From contig NZ_CP025804.1 of assembly GCF_003352085.1 (NCBI RefSeq), positions 4,402,001 through 4,466,000 on the forward strand: a stretch of 64,000 nucleotides of DNA. Reading direction: 5' to 3'. Below are positions 8,482 to 19,693 of the stretch, piece by piece (position 1 is the stretch's first letter; every line of letters begins with the position of its first letter). The stretch is from Sulfitobacter sp. SK012. Its GTDB lineage: Bacteria > Pseudomonadota > Alphaproteobacteria > Rhodobacterales > Rhodobacteraceae. The notes below the pieces were generated by a model. It ran no database searches and was not told the origin of the DNA. It worked only from the letters and a program-made list of their open reading frames with translations. The position numbers and the translations under genes were made by a program.

Positions 8482-10665
8482 ATGACACGATCCACAGAAA
8501 ACGGCCAAATGACGCGCGCCCAACTCTGGGAAATGCCGCGCGGAAAGTTTGGGCGCAACCAAGCCGTATTTGGTTTTGCGCTGCTCTTTGCGATTTGGCA
8601 CGTCTTAACGAATGTCTATTTGACCGAGCCGGGCTTGTGGCAAAATGCCATCCATTTTGCAGGTTTCGCTTTTCTGGCTTCTGTGACCCTCAGTCCTTGG
8701 GGCAAAAAATCTAATCAAACGTGGGCTTGGGTGATCGACATACTTTACGGATTGCTTGTGGCCAGTGCAGCACTTTGGGTCGCTTGGGCAGAATCCGGGC
8801 TTTATGAGCGCTCTCTCGCTGTCACCGGTCTGGGCTGGCAATTTACCGCTATTGACTGGGCCGCTGGCATATTGTTGATCTTTGCGTGCATCGATCTTTC
8901 GCGCCGCGTGTCAGGTTGGGTCATCCCGATTCTGATTGGCTTATCCCTTAGCTACATCTTGTTTTTGGGCACCATGCTGCCAGGTGTTTTCCGGTCCGCA
9001 AGCCTGCCGTTGAATGACGTACTCTTTCGCACGCTTTATAATGATGAGGGGGTGTTCGGTATCCTCGCGACCATCTCTGTCACCAATATCACCTTGTTTA
9101 TGATCTTTGGCGGCTTTCTGGTTGTGTCAGGTGCCAGTAACTTTGTGATCGAGGTATCCAAGGTCGTCGCAGGCCGCATCAAGGGGGGTGCGGCATTTGT
9201 TGCGGTTATTTCTTCGGCACTGACCGGCACCATCTCTGGCTCTGCCATTGCCAACACGGCCTCAACTGGGGTGATCACAATTCCGCTGATGAAGGCCAAT
9301 GGATTTCGGCCGCAATTTGCCGCAGGCGTCGAGGCCGCGGCATCTACGGGAGGCCAGCTGATGCCCCCGATCATGGGCGCGGGCGCGTTCGTGATGGCGA
9401 GCTATACATCGATCCCTTACGGCACCATCGTCGCCGTTTCTGTTGTGCCCGCAATCCTCTATTTCCTGTCGGTCGCATTCATCGTGCGGATTGAGGCGGT
9501 AAAATATGACGCAGGTGCCAAGATTGACCTGACGGTAGACCGCAGAAAAATGATCTCTGGCGGGTTGGTTTTTGTCATTCCCTTGGCCGTCATGATCTGG
9601 TTGCTTCTGTCTGGCGTCACTCCACCCTATGCGGCCTGCTGGGCCATCGTGGCGGTCATCGGCACCTCATGGGCCACGAGCGTCGTGGCCTATTTTAACA
9701 AGGATGGGACATTCAAACCCGTCAATATGGGCCCCTCGCGCATTGCCGAAGCTTTGGTCAGCGGCATCAGATCTGCCATCATGACGGCAATTTTGTTGAC
9801 GGCCATCGGGATCATGAACAACGCAATCGTCACTAGCGGTGTGGGCAACGGATTTTCGTTGATGATCGCCCAATGGTCGCAAGGGTCCCTCGTTCTGGCC
9901 ATCGCGCTGATCGCTTTGGCTTCGCTGGTCTTGGGCATGGGATTGCCGGTGACCGCCGCGTATATCATCCTTGCGATCCTCACGGCTCCAGCGTTGGCAG
10001 GCATCATGGCAGACGGTTTGATCGTTGAGCAGCTGATTGCAGGCATCTCGGATCCGTCTAAATCCGCGTTGTTTGCCTTGGTCGATCATCCCCTTGCCGC
10101 ACAGGTGGCCAGTGGCATGACCAAACCCGAAGCGTGGGAATTGATCCGAAACATCCCATTCGAAATCGCGGTCACGATACGGCCAGTGTTGATCGATCCT
10201 TCTACGCAAACGGTCTTTTTGCTAACCGCGCATCTGATCATTTTCTGGCTCAGCCAAGACTCTAATGTGACCCCGCCAGTATGCCTCGCTGCCTTCACGG
10301 CGGCTGGCATTGCAGGGTCCCGGCCCATGGCAACCGGGTTCGAGAGTTGGAAGATCGCGAAGGGTCTTTATGTCGTCCCCTTGATGTTTGCCTACACGCC
10401 GTTGATCTCAGGTGAGTTGATTGAAGTACTTCAAATCGGGTTCTTTGCCCTGTTCGGGATTTACGCAACCAACGCCCTGATCCAATGGTACGCCGAAGGG
10501 CCTCTTAGCCCAATCACATTGCCGCTTTTGGTGCTCGGTGGCATCGGCACATATTGGCCCTTGGCATGGTTGCCCAACATCGTCGGCGCCACAGCCATCC
10601 TGATCGCGATCGCATTGTCTTCGCGCAACAAAACAGGAGCGCACATGGTGCCCGAAGGCGGGTAA
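8482..10665 (+). CDS. fused TRAP transporter permease (4TM/12TM fusion)
   Basis: Inner-membrane protein of 727 residues joining the small DctQ-type subunit (about four helices in the first ~200 residues) to the large DctM-type subunit. The large part shows the conserved GGFLVVSGASNFVIEVSKVVAGR region, SSALTGTISGSAIANTAS and AASTGGQLMPPIMGAGAFVMASY, which form the Na+-coupled transport core. Fusion permeases of this kind pair with TAXI binding proteins. AGGGGGGACC lies about 10 nt before the ATG; an internal ATG follows 16 codons later. It ends the dctBD-TAXI-TRAP block and faces the tmpB-like gene convergently. Confidence 0.88.
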   Translation: MTRSTENGQMTRAQLWEMPRGKFGRNQAVFGFALLFAIWHVLTNVYLTEPGLWQNAIHFAGFAFLASVTLSPWGKKSNQTWAWVIDILYGLLVASAALWVAWAESGLYERSLAVTGLGWQFTAIDWAAGILLIFACIDLSRRVSGWVIPILIGLSLSYILFLGTMLPGVFRSASLPLNDVLFRTLYNDEGVFGILATISVTNITLFMIFGGFLVVSGASNFVIEVSKVVAGRIKGGAAFVAVISSALTGTISGSAIANTASTGVITIPLMKANGFRPQFAAGVEAAASTGGQLMPPIMGAGAFVMASYTSIPYGTIVAVSVVPAILYFLSVAFIVRIEAVKYDAGAKIDLTVDRRKMISGGLVFVIPLAVMIWLLLSGVTPPYAACWAIVAVIGTSWATSVVAYFNKDGTFKPVNMGPSRIAEALVSGIRSAIMTAILLTAIGIMNNAIVTSGVGNGFSLMIAQWSQGSLVLAIALIALASLVLGMGLPVTAAYIILAILTAPALAGIMADGLIVEQLIAGISDPSKSALFALVDHPLAAQVASGMTKPEAWELIRNIPFEIAVTIRPVLIDPSTQTVFLLTAHLIIFWLSQDSNVTPPVCLAAFTAAGIAGSRPMATGFESWKIAKGLYVVPLMFAYTPLISGELIEVLQIGFFALFGIYATNALIQWYAEGPLSPITLPLLVLGGIGTYWPLAWLPNIVGATAILIAIALSSRNKTGAHMVPEGG

Positions 10666-10800
10666 TGCGAGCGGCCCATGCACCAACAGCGGCATCGAGG
10701 TGTCTCGTTCTCGAGGCCGCGGTTACGCGCACCAAAGGAGCCTAATCTAGAAGGAGAGACGGCTTGCTGCTTGCCTCAAAAACGTATTGAGGGTCCGTCA

Positions 10801-12551
<1,751 letters not shown>

Positions 12552-12637
12552 TCAAGGGTGTCTAATTCGTTGCAAATTTCCATGAGCGCGGCATAATCAC
12601 AATCAATATAATTCGAACCTTAGGCGCGGTTTTTCTT

Positions 12638-13510
12638 ATGTCTAATCTCTCATTAAGTAACATACCGCTCGATTGGGTGCGTGCCTTTGAACTGGCTGGC
12701 AGGACCGGAAGCTTCACCGCAGCGGCGAAGGAAAGTAACGTCACCCAAGCTTCGATCAGTCAGCGCATCTCAAATCTGGAGCGGCGCATAGGCGTCCGGC
12801 TGTTTGTGCGAAATCCAAGAGGCGTGACGCTCAGCGTTGAAGGCGAGGCATGGCTACCATATGTATCGGCGGCGTTTCGCAATCTCGACGAAAGTTACGA
12901 AGATCTATTTGGCATTCAGCGTGAAAAGATCACAATTTTCGCAAGTGCGTCTGTGAATGAATTGTGGCTGGCTCCAAGACTCCGCAACTGGCAGAGCACA
13001 CACAAGCCGCAGATCGTGCTGTCTACCATGGTGTTGCAGCCTGACGACAGCTTGTTAGATACAACAATCCGCGTGCAATACGGACGTGGCGAAGGAAAAG
13101 ACCTTCATAAAATCCCGTTATTTGCGGAGCACCTAAGCCCGGTTGTTGCGCCTCAATTGCTAGCAACTCATGCATCATGGTTAGAGTTGCCCCGCCTTGG
13201 GTTGTCTGGACCAAGGCACGGTTGGCACGAATGGGCGCGCCAAACAGGAGACCCCATAACGCCAATCCCAAGACTGCGCTTTGACAGTTTCTCTGCGGCT
13301 CTCTCTGCGGCGGTATCCGGCGCAGGTGTCCTACTCGCGTCCCTTCCACTCGCTGCCCCACTGTTGGAGCAAGGCAAACTGGTCCGCGCGTCAGAATTCG
13401 TCATGGAGCCGCAAGAGACATATTGGATGATCGCGCACAAAGACGGACTAACCAAATCACAATGGGATAACGTCGTGGACTGTCTGTTTGCGGCCGAGGG
13501 CTCACGCTAG
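12638..13510 (+). CDS. LysR-family transcriptional regulator of the tmpAB-like operon
   Basis: 290 residues with an N-terminal winged helix-turn-helix (about 12-70; SFTAAAKESNVTQASISQRISNLE) and a C-terminal effector domain, the standard LysR layout; the domain order resembles GcvA-type members. It is transcribed away from tmpA across a 104-bp gap, the classic arrangement of a LysR regulator and its target. The likely inducer is the phosphonate substrate or a product, by inference from position. No second target is evident; the next genes downstream are convergent. Confidence 0.88.
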   Translation: MSNLSLSNIPLDWVRAFELAGRTGSFTAAAKESNVTQASISQRISNLERRIGVRLFVRNPRGVTLSVEGEAWLPYVSAAFRNLDESYEDLFGIQREKITIFASASVNELWLAPRLRNWQSTHKPQIVLSTMVLQPDDSLLDTTIRVQYGRGEGKDLHKIPLFAEHLSPVVAPQLLATHASWLELPRLGLSGPRHGWHEWARQTGDPITPIPRLRFDSFSAALSAAVSGAGVLLASLPLAAPLLEQGKLVRASEFVMEPQETYWMIAHKDGLTKSQWDNVVDCLFAAEGSR

Positions 13511-13552
13511 ACTTGGCCAACCCATTTCTGAGAAACCGGTCCAGTTAACCCC

Positions 13553-13969
13553 CTACAAACCTCTTATGCGATTTTTGCGCGGGTTGTGTTCCAATTCTGC
13601 CAACCCCAGAACTTCGAGAACCGGGGAGATGTAATTGGCAAAACGTCCTCGGTACCCCTTTCGTAATCCATAATACCCGCCAACGGGGTTCTCCTGACTG
13701 CGCGCCCAATGCTCTAACGTGCCTTCCTTGGTTGGTTTTCCTTCATCGGCATTGCCAAGCGGCATCCAATCACCATGCGCGAGCAGCATTGCATGGGCGT
13801 CCTCGATTGCACGCAACTGATAAGACAGTCGCGTCTTTCCAACCTGAACGAACACCGCGGGTGGTTCCGCTGCTTCGTCTCTCCAGGCCTCAAACTCAGA
13901 GCCCAGTGGAGGCGTTTTCAAAATCCAAGGATCGCCAATGATCCCTAATCCATAGGTCACTCGGTTCAT
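13553..13969 (-). CDS. conserved hypothetical protein
   Basis: 138 residues, no signal peptide or membrane segment. It opens TYGLGIIGDPWILKTPPLGSEFEAWRD and has a basic C terminus. I do not recognise a catalytic motif. Its start overlaps the stop of the SRPBCC gene by 4 bp, so the pair forms an operon divergent from a YafY-type regulator. That arrangement fits a small substrate-responsive unit, but the function is unknown. Confidence 0.6.
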   Translation of the reverse strand: MNRVTYGLGIIGDPWILKTPPLGSEFEAWRDEAAEPPAVFVQVGKTRLSYQLRAIEDAHAMLLAHGDWMPLGNADEGKPTKEGTLEHWARSQENPVGGYYGLRKGYRGRFANYISPVLEVLGLAELEHNPRKNRIRGL

Positions 13970-14381
13970 GCTTCTGCCCTTTCCTTGAGTGCATCGCCAA
14001 ATTTTTCAAATGACGGTTGCAGGTCTGGCATGGAATTCATGATCAGCTTACGCAACGGACCCGTGAAGGTCTCTTCCATGCTGAACGTCGTGCTTTTGCC
14101 ATTTGGTGTTAGCCTAAATATCCTTTCTCCCCTGAACAATCCAAACGGCACACCCCCTGTCCAAGCCATCTGACGCGCTCTGTCAAACTGTGTAACCCGC
14201 AACGGAAATGCGCGCGTTGGATCAACCTCAGATATCAATTTGATACGGCCTTCAGATTGTATCTTGCCGGTGATGCTGAGGATCCCAAATGCCCCACCCC
14301 GAGTGCGTCTGGGTCTTCTAGAACTGCCCAAATAGCAGCCGGTGATGCAACAATTTCGCGGGTAACTTTGAATGACGTCAT
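13966..14381 (-). pseudogene. SRPBCC-fold protein gene with a one-base deletion
   Basis: SRPBCC (START/Bet v1-like) ligand-binding protein of about 138 residues. AAAGGAG sits just before an ATG at 14381, giving MTSFKVTREIVASPAAIWAV, a typical family start. That frame runs out after ALGVGHLG, while the next frame carries the rest (AFGILSITGK... to the stop at 13966). Adding one G in the GGGGTGGGG tract at 14292-14300 would restore ALGVGAFGILSITG. It is either a fresh frameshift or a sequencing error in a homopolymer. It is the first gene of a two-gene unit divergent from the YafY-like regulator. Confidence 0.75.
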
Positions 14382-14424
14382 TTGGGCTCCTTTGCTTGAC
14401 ACCTAGATGCATAGCAAGCCTAAT

Positions 14425-14441
14425 ATGACATCTTATGTCAT
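14425..14441. promoter_or_regulatory. 17-bp operator palindrome of the YafY-like regulator
   Basis: ATGACAT-CTT-ATGTCAT, a perfect inverted repeat with 7-bp arms, lies in the 75-bp gap between the SRPBCC gene and the divergent regulator, 15 bp before the regulator's ATG. One site here could repress both directions. Confidence 0.75.
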
Positions 14442-14456
14442 GTTTCAGAGATCGAA

Positions 14457-15074
14457 ATGCGCGCTTCTAGGCTTCTGCAAATCCTGCTCTTGCTGCAAAA
14501 TAGAGGGCGACTTACCTCCACCCAACTTGCATCGGAGCTGGAGGTGACGCCGCGCACGATTTTACGGGACGTTGATGCGATGACCAAGGCAGGGTTGCCG
14601 ATCATTGTTTTTCAAGGCAACCAAGGCGGCATTGAACTGGGCTTTAATTACCGCACGCGACTGACCGGGCTGGACCAGGACGAGGCAAAAGCTCTGGGCG
14701 TGGTTCTAAACAGTCGCAACCCTGCTTTGGGGGCTCTCGGTCTGGAACAGGCCTTTGATCGTGCGCGCAACAAACTGGTTGAGAGTTTTCCCGATAAGGT
14801 TCGGCATACCGCGCAAAAGGCGATGGCTCAGTTTCGCGTTGATGGACCGACCCCGCCCGACGATCCGCGCGTGATGGCTTTCGCGCAGGCCATCAGCGAC
14901 AATCGGATCGTTCGGATCGATGCAAATGGGAAGAGCGCAAAGCTGGTTCATCCAGTTGCCCTCACGTTATCGCAGGATGAATGGGAGATCACGGACCAGA
15001 TTTCAGGGGAAAATATCCCACTTCGAAACTGCGGCGACATAAATATCTCAGCACATCGGTTCGGGGAAAAGTAA
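14457..15074 (+). CDS. YafY-type HTH transcriptional regulator
   Basis: 205 residues. The N-terminal winged helix (about 1-60, SRLLQILLLLQNRGRLTSTQLASELEVTPRTILRDVDAM) is the DeoR/HTH_11 type of YafY regulators. The C-terminal part is shorter than the usual ~230-residue family members and only partly resembles the WYL domain. It probably regulates itself and the divergent SRPBCC gene through the palindrome at 14425-14441, which lies in its own 5' region. A small ligand bound by the SRPBCC protein could be the inducer, but that is inference. Confidence 0.8.
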   Translation: MRASRLLQILLLLQNRGRLTSTQLASELEVTPRTILRDVDAMTKAGLPIIVFQGNQGGIELGFNYRTRLTGLDQDEAKALGVVLNSRNPALGALGLEQAFDRARNKLVESFPDKVRHTAQKAMAQFRVDGPTPPDDPRVMAFAQAISDNRIVRIDANGKSAKLVHPVALTLSQDEWEITDQISGENIPLRNCGDINISAHRFGEK

Positions 15075-15084
15075 GGCCATCTAG

Positions 15085-15121
15085 TAACAAAAAAAGGCGC
15101 GTCGGTTGCACGGCGCGCCTT
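15085..15121 (-). terminator. Rho-independent terminator of gabT
   Basis: 8-bp stem AAGGCGCG/CGCGCCTT (15094-15101 and 15114-15121). Read on the minus strand it is followed by seven T (15089-15095 as A on the plus strand). It lies 27 bp beyond the gabT stop and also backs the end of the plus-strand regulator. Confidence 0.8.
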
Positions 15122-15147
15122 GATCTAAGTAGCGTTCGCTTAAACAG

Positions 15148-16542
15148 TTAGTGCTGCTCTTCTGCCACCGCTTCTGCAAGCGCTGCTTCAAAGATCGCGA
15201 GGCCTTCTTCGACAATCTCGTCGGAAGCTGTCAACGGCACCATCACTCGAACAGTGTTGCCATGCAGGCCACAGCTCAGCAGCAGCAGACCACGTCTAAG
15301 CGCGTGTGCGATAACACGTTTGGTCAGATCGGCATCTGGTTTGGCACTGCCAAAATCAGTCACAAATTCGACAGCGACCATCGCGCCCAATCCGCGAATG
15401 TCCCACATCCGGAAAGGTGCCGTGCGCGCACCAATCTCAGCAAAGCGCGCCTTAAGATGGGCACCCATGCTTGTTGATCGGGCCAGCAGACCTTCTTCTT
15501 TGATCGCTTCAATCGCGGCAAGTGCGGCAGCACAGGCCACAGGGTTGCCGCCATAAGTTCCACCAAGTCCACCGGGGATCACCGCGTCCATCAGGTCCGC
15601 ACGGCCAATCACGCCGGCCAGAGGGTAACCACCGGCCATGGATTTCGCGACCGTAATCAGGTCGGGCACAACGCCCGAATGTTCAATCGCAAACCATGTG
15701 CCAGTCCGACCAAAGCCTGCCTGAACCTCGTCCGCGATCAGCAAGATGCCATGCTGGTCACAAATGTCGCGCAGCGCTTGCATCATCTCGAATGGCACAG
15801 GCGTGTACCCACCTTCACCCAAGACAGGCTCGATGATGATGGCAGCAATACGTTCTGGCTGCGCATCGGTCAGAAACAGGTTTTGCAGACCCGTCAGCGC
15901 ATCTTCGACGGTGATGCCATCGCGCACTGATGGAAACGGAGCGCGGAAAATATCCGACGGGAAAGGGCCCACATCTTTTTTGTAGGGCGAGATTTTGCCC
16001 GTCATACCAAGGGTCAACAGCGTCCGGCCGTGATACCCGCCGGTAAAGGCGATAACGCCCGGGCGTCCAGTAGCCGCACGCGCGATCTTGACTGCGTTCT
16101 CAACCGCTTCGGCACCGGTGGTCACCAGCAACGTCTTTTTTGGTGCGTCGCCGGGGGCCAATTCGTTCAGCTTTTCAGCCAATTCGATGTAGGGTCCATA
16201 AGGCACAACCTGAAAAGACGTGTGGGTGTAGTGATCTTCCTGAAGCTTGGCCGCCTCAACCACTTTGGGGTGACGGTGGCCCGTGTTGAGAACACCAATG
16301 CCGCCAACAAAATCAATATAGCGGTTGCTTTCTACGTCCCAAAGCTCCGCGTTTTCGGCGTATTTGGCATAGATCGGCGCAGCAGAAGCCACACCGCGCG
16401 GCACCGCCGCTTCACGACGCGCGACAAAATCGGCGTTGGTCGCAACCGTCGGAGCGGCCGTATCTACGATAGAGATTTGAGGGTTCTTCTTTGCAGACGC
16501 CTTAACAGAGGGCTTCCGAGGTTTTTTACGAGTAGTGGACAT
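15148..16542 (-). CDS. gabT: 4-aminobutyrate aminotransferase
   Basis: PLP enzyme that turns GABA and 2-oxoglutarate into succinate semialdehyde and glutamate. The 464-residue protein has a basic, low-complexity N-terminal tail ([15 protein letters not shown]), then a class III aminotransferase fold: [22 protein letters not shown] for the PLP aromatic stack, [13 protein letters not shown] with the ring-nitrogen Asp, and the Schiff-base lysine in [11 protein letters not shown]. The ATG at 16542 follows AAAGGGA; the frame from 16560 is less likely. A divergent XRE-cupin regulator lies 186 bp away. A gabD-like gene sits elsewhere in this window at 44.1 kb. Confidence 0.9.
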   Translation of the reverse strand: MSTTRKKPRKPSVKASAKKNPQISIVDTAAPTVATNADFVARREAAVPRGVASAAPIYAKYAENAELWDVESNRYIDFVGGIGVLNTGHRHPKVVEAAKLQEDHYTHTSFQVVPYGPYIELAEKLNELAPGDAPKKTLLVTTGAEAVENAVKIARAATGRPGVIAFTGGYHGRTLLTLGMTGKISPYKKDVGPFPSDIFRAPFPSVRDGITVEDALTGLQNLFLTDAQPERIAAIIIEPVLGEGGYTPVPFEMMQALRDICDQHGILLIADEVQAGFGRTGTWFAIEHSGVVPDLITVAKSMAGGYPLAGVIGRADLMDAVIPGGLGGTYGGNPVACAAALAAIEAIKEEGLLARSTSMGAHLKARFAEIGARTAPFRMWDIRGLGAMVAVEFVTDFGSAKPDADLTKRVIAHALRRGLLLLSCGLHGNTVRVMVPLTASDEIVEEGLAIFEAALAEAVAEEQH

Positions 16543-16728
16543 GAACGATTCCCTTTCCAAAGAACGTGCGCCGCGTTTAAAATATCCTTTATGCCGTTTA
16601 ATTTAATTGTCAATCGTGATATTTCGGCGGTTTCGATATTCTGAATAAGCAGGCTAGAATTTGCCTGTGACAAGCCGCGACAGCCCAGATACACAGAGCT
16701 TTTAGGCAGTTGGAATAGGTGCACAACC

Positions 16729-17280
16729 TTGGATATCGGACATAAGCTCAGAGCGATCCGCGAAGAACGTGGTCTTTCGCAGCGCGAATTGGCTGCGCGG
16801 GCCGGGCTGACCAATGGCACCATTTCATTGATCGAAAAAAACAAGACCAGCCCCTCGGTCGCCTCGCTAAAGAGCCTCTTGGACGCGATACCGATCAGCA
16901 TGGCGGCATTTTTCTCCACAATCGAAGAGACGGACACCCGCAAGGTATTCTTCGCAGCTGATGAATTTATCGAACTCTCGCCGCCTGGACCAGGTCAGGT
17001 ATCCTTGCGGCAACTTGGCAATGCGGAAGAACATGCCCTGCAAGTGCTACATGAAACCTACCCATCTGGCGCAGACACAGGGCCCGAGCGGTTGTCTCAT
17101 GAGGGTGAAGAAGCTGGCATCGTTATCACCGGTCAAATCGAGGTAACCGTTGAGAATACGGTCGGCGTTCTTGGACCCGGCGACGGGTACCTCTTTGACA
17201 GCCGGCTACCGCACCGGTTTCGCAACCTAGGTCCAGATGTCTGCGTTATTGTGAGCGCCTGCACGCCGCCGACTTTCTGA
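16729..17280 (+). CDS. XRE-family regulator with cupin sensor domain (PuuR-like)
   Basis: 183 residues: an N-terminal helix-turn-helix (about 5-60; LSQRELAARAGLTNGTISLIE) and a C-terminal cupin beta-barrel (about 110-180; EEAGIVITGQIEV, PHRFRN). This is the layout of PuuR and related repressors of polyamine and GABA catabolism, where the cupin binds the amine. Being divergent from gabT across 186 bp, it probably controls that gene. The frame starts with TTG at 16729, with only a weak GGAATAGG upstream. Confidence 0.85.
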   Translation: MDIGHKLRAIREERGLSQRELAARAGLTNGTISLIEKNKTSPSVASLKSLLDAIPISMAAFFSTIEETDTRKVFFAADEFIELSPPGPGQVSLRQLGNAEEHALQVLHETYPSGADTGPERLSHEGEEAGIVITGQIEVTVENTVGVLGPGDGYLFDSRLPHRFRNLGPDVCVIVSACTPPTF

Positions 17281-17311
17281 TCCCGGTGCAAAAGTGGCAA
17301 CGAGATAAGGA

Positions 17312-18241
17312 TTAGACATCCTCATCTGCCGCAATGATCTGGTCCGTCGCTAATATCCCTCGCTCGTCGACATGGCTCGATTTGGCTTCGGACGTACCGA
17401 CACCGGTGCGCTTTTCCAACTGGGCGTTCAGCGCCGCGCCCAGCAGCACAAAAAAGCTGCTGATCCAAAGCCAGATCAGCATAGCAATCACAGCTCCGAT
17501 TGATCCGTAAACTTGATTATAGTTACTAAAATTCGCCACGTAGTGCGAAAAGGCGAGAGAAACGAGAGCCCAACTGACCACGGCAAGAACCGCGCCGGGC
17601 GTCAGCCATCCCGCCCGGACGGGTTTGCGATTTGGTCCATAGCGATACAACATACCGATCCCGGCGAATAGGACGCAAACCGCGATTGCCCAGCGCACAA
17701 ATTCAGCGACCAGTTTGCCGGATGGCCCAAACGGGAAGAACGACAAAACAATCGGCGCGACGACAAGTGTGAGCAATGAAACGATGCCTACGCCTACCAG
17801 TCCAATCGTCAGAACCATTGCGCGAACAAAGTGCCAGCCTGTATTGCGGTTACGTTCATTGTAAACCGAATTGAGGCCGATCATTATCGCACCGACCCCG
17901 GCGCGCGCCGACCACAGCGCCACAAGTAGTGACACGAGACCGGCCCAACCCAGTGTGTCCGCGCTGGCTGTCACCAGCGACACAACTTGCGTGTTGATAA
18001 TCTCGTAAACGTCATTGGGCAAAAATTCCCGCATTTCTTCAAGCTGTGCGACCACAACAACTGGATCCGCGATCAAACCCATTACAGCGATCACCGCAGC
18101 GAGCGCTGGAAAGAGCGACAGCATCGCGAAAAACGCAACGCCAGCAGAGACGAGCCCAAGATTACTTTCACTGATCTGGGCAATGGTGCCTTTTATGGCC
18201 GTCCAAATAAACGCCAGCTTGCCCGGTGCGCTTTGTATCAC
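17312..18241 (-). CDS. YihY/virulence factor BrkB family membrane protein
   Basis: 309-residue inner-membrane protein with about six hydrophobic segments, including FFAMLSLFPALAAVIAVMGL near the N terminus and GSIGAVIAMLIWLWISSFFVLLGAALNAQLE near the end; the latter is the strongest family signature. The hydrophilic tail is Lys/Glu rich. Function in bacteria is unclear despite the old name (ribonuclease BN was wrongly assigned). It starts with GTG at 18241, with AAGGCAGG upstream. It is convergent with the XRE-cupin gene, and no operon partner is evident. Confidence 0.85.
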   Translation of the reverse strand: MIQSAPGKLAFIWTAIKGTIAQISESNLGLVSAGVAFFAMLSLFPALAAVIAVMGLIADPVVVVAQLEEMREFLPNDVYEIINTQVVSLVTASADTLGWAGLVSLLVALWSARAGVGAIMIGLNSVYNERNRNTGWHFVRAMVLTIGLVGVGIVSLLTLVVAPIVLSFFPFGPSGKLVAEFVRWAIAVCVLFAGIGMLYRYGPNRKPVRAGWLTPGAVLAVVSWALVSLAFSHYVANFSNYNQVYGSIGAVIAMLIWLWISSFFVLLGAALNAQLEKRTGVGTSEAKSSHVDERGILATDQIIAADEDV

Positions 18242-18415
18242 GTGAACCTGCCTTGCATCTACACACTCACCTTTTATCCATCGCTGGATCTCCGTTTACC
18301 GCGTAGTGGGCCTGACCCCAAGCCAGAAACTTGAAACTGGGTTATTTTGAAAGTGAGCTGCAACCAAAGCTTCAAGGCACTTGCCAATCGGCCAGCACCG
18401 TAGAAACATAGGTCC

Positions 18416-19693
18416 ATGAACACACCTCTCTCTGAAGCCATCAACGCCAAGCGCGACGAGCTGATCGCCCTGACACAAGATTTGATCCGAATCCCGACCC
18501 TAAATCCACCTGGGCGCGACTATCGGTTGATCTGCGAATATCTTGACCGTAGGCTGCGCAAAGCAGGGTTCGAGACGCAGCTTATCCGTGCCATTGGCAC
18601 ACCGGGAGACGGCGATAAATATCCGCGCTGGAACATCATCGCGCGACGCGAAGGCACGGTTGCTGGCGAATGTGTCCACTTCAACAGCCACACAGACGTG
18701 GTTGAGGTCGGCCAAGGTTGGAGCTTTGATCCTTTTGGTGCTGAACTGGCCGACGGGCGCATTTACGGGCGTGGGGCCTGCGATATGAAAGGTGGGCTTG
18801 CGACCTCTATCATCGCGGCAGAGGCTTTCCTTGAAACCCACCCCGATTTCGCCGGTGCGATCGAAATCTCTGGAACTGCTGACGAGGAATCAGGTGGCTA
18901 TGGCGGCGTCGCCTATTTGGCCGAACAGGGGTATTTCAACCCAACCCGCGTGCAGCATGTCATCATCCCTGAACCACTCAACAAGGACCGCATTTGCCTA
19001 GGCCACCGCGGTGGTTGGTGGGCAGAGATTGAGACCAAGGGCGAGATTGCGCATGGTTCCATGCCGTTCTTAGGCGACTGTGCCGTGCGCCACATGGGGG
19101 CGGTTATTTCAGAGTTCGAGAACAAGCTTTTCCCCGCCATGGCAGCACGCACAACAGATATGCCCGTTGTCCCCGAAGGCGCGCGGTCTTCGACAATGAA
19201 CATCAACTCCATCCACGGCGGCCAAAAAGAGCAGGACGATGATTTTACCGGCCTGCCCGCCCATTGCGTCCCCGATAGCTGTCGGATCGTGATTGATCGT
19301 CGTTTTCTGGTCGAAGAACCACTGGATCAAGTACGCGACGAAGTTACGGGCTTGCTCGAAGGCTTGCGGGCAACGCGCGTCGATTTTGACTATACGATGA
19401 CAGAATTGAACGCCGTTCTACCGTCCATGACCGACCGCGACGCTCCAGTGGTTCAGACCGTGGCGCGCGCCATCCGTGACGTGATCGGCAAGGAACCTGA
19501 TTACGTCGCCTCCCCCGGAACCTATGATCAGAAGCATATCGACCGTATCGGCAAGCTGAAGAACTGCATCGCTTATGGCCCCGGTGTGTTGGAGTTGGCG
19601 CATAAACCCGATGAATGGATTGGCGTGGATGACATGATCGACAGCGCCAAGGTTATGGGTGCGGCCCTCGAATCGCTATTACTTAATCGTTAA
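18416..19693 (+). CDS. M20-family deacylase (ArgE/DapE type)
   Basis: 425-residue cytosolic dizinc amidohydrolase. Metal and catalytic motifs are FNSHTDVV, GRGACDMKGG (bridging Asp) and the catalytic Glu in TADEESGGYGG. The closest named families are acetylornithine deacetylase and succinyl-diaminopimelate desuccinylase; members of this ArgE/DapE branch cleave N-acyl groups from amino acids or amines. Biosynthetic argE/dapE usually sit in other contexts. Here the neighbours (gabT, peptide importer, AcuC-like deacetylase, aminopeptidase) suggest a catabolic deacylase. Its last 11 bp overlap the convergent Hsp70 gene. Confidence 0.82.
   Translation: MNTPLSEAINAKRDELIALTQDLIRIPTLNPPGRDYRLICEYLDRRLRKAGFETQLIRAIGTPGDGDKYPRWNIIARREGTVAGECVHFNSHTDVVEVGQGWSFDPFGAELADGRIYGRGACDMKGGLATSIIAAEAFLETHPDFAGAIEISGTADEESGGYGGVAYLAEQGYFNPTRVQHVIIPEPLNKDRICLGHRGGWWAEIETKGEIAHGSMPFLGDCAVRHMGAVISEFENKLFPAMAARTTDMPVVPEGARSSTMNINSIHGGQKEQDDDFTGLPAHCVPDSCRIVIDRRFLVEEPLDQVRDEVTGLLEGLRATRVDFDYTMTELNAVLPSMTDRDAPVVQTVARAIRDVIGKEPDYVASPGTYDQKHIDRIGKLKNCIAYGPGVLELAHKPDEWIGVDDMIDSAKVMGAALESLLLNR

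Noticed and set aside
9667..10209. 180-codon minus-strand frame inside the TRAP permease
   Set aside because: Antisense to a well-defined membrane protein; Asp/Arg-rich product typical of a shadow frame.
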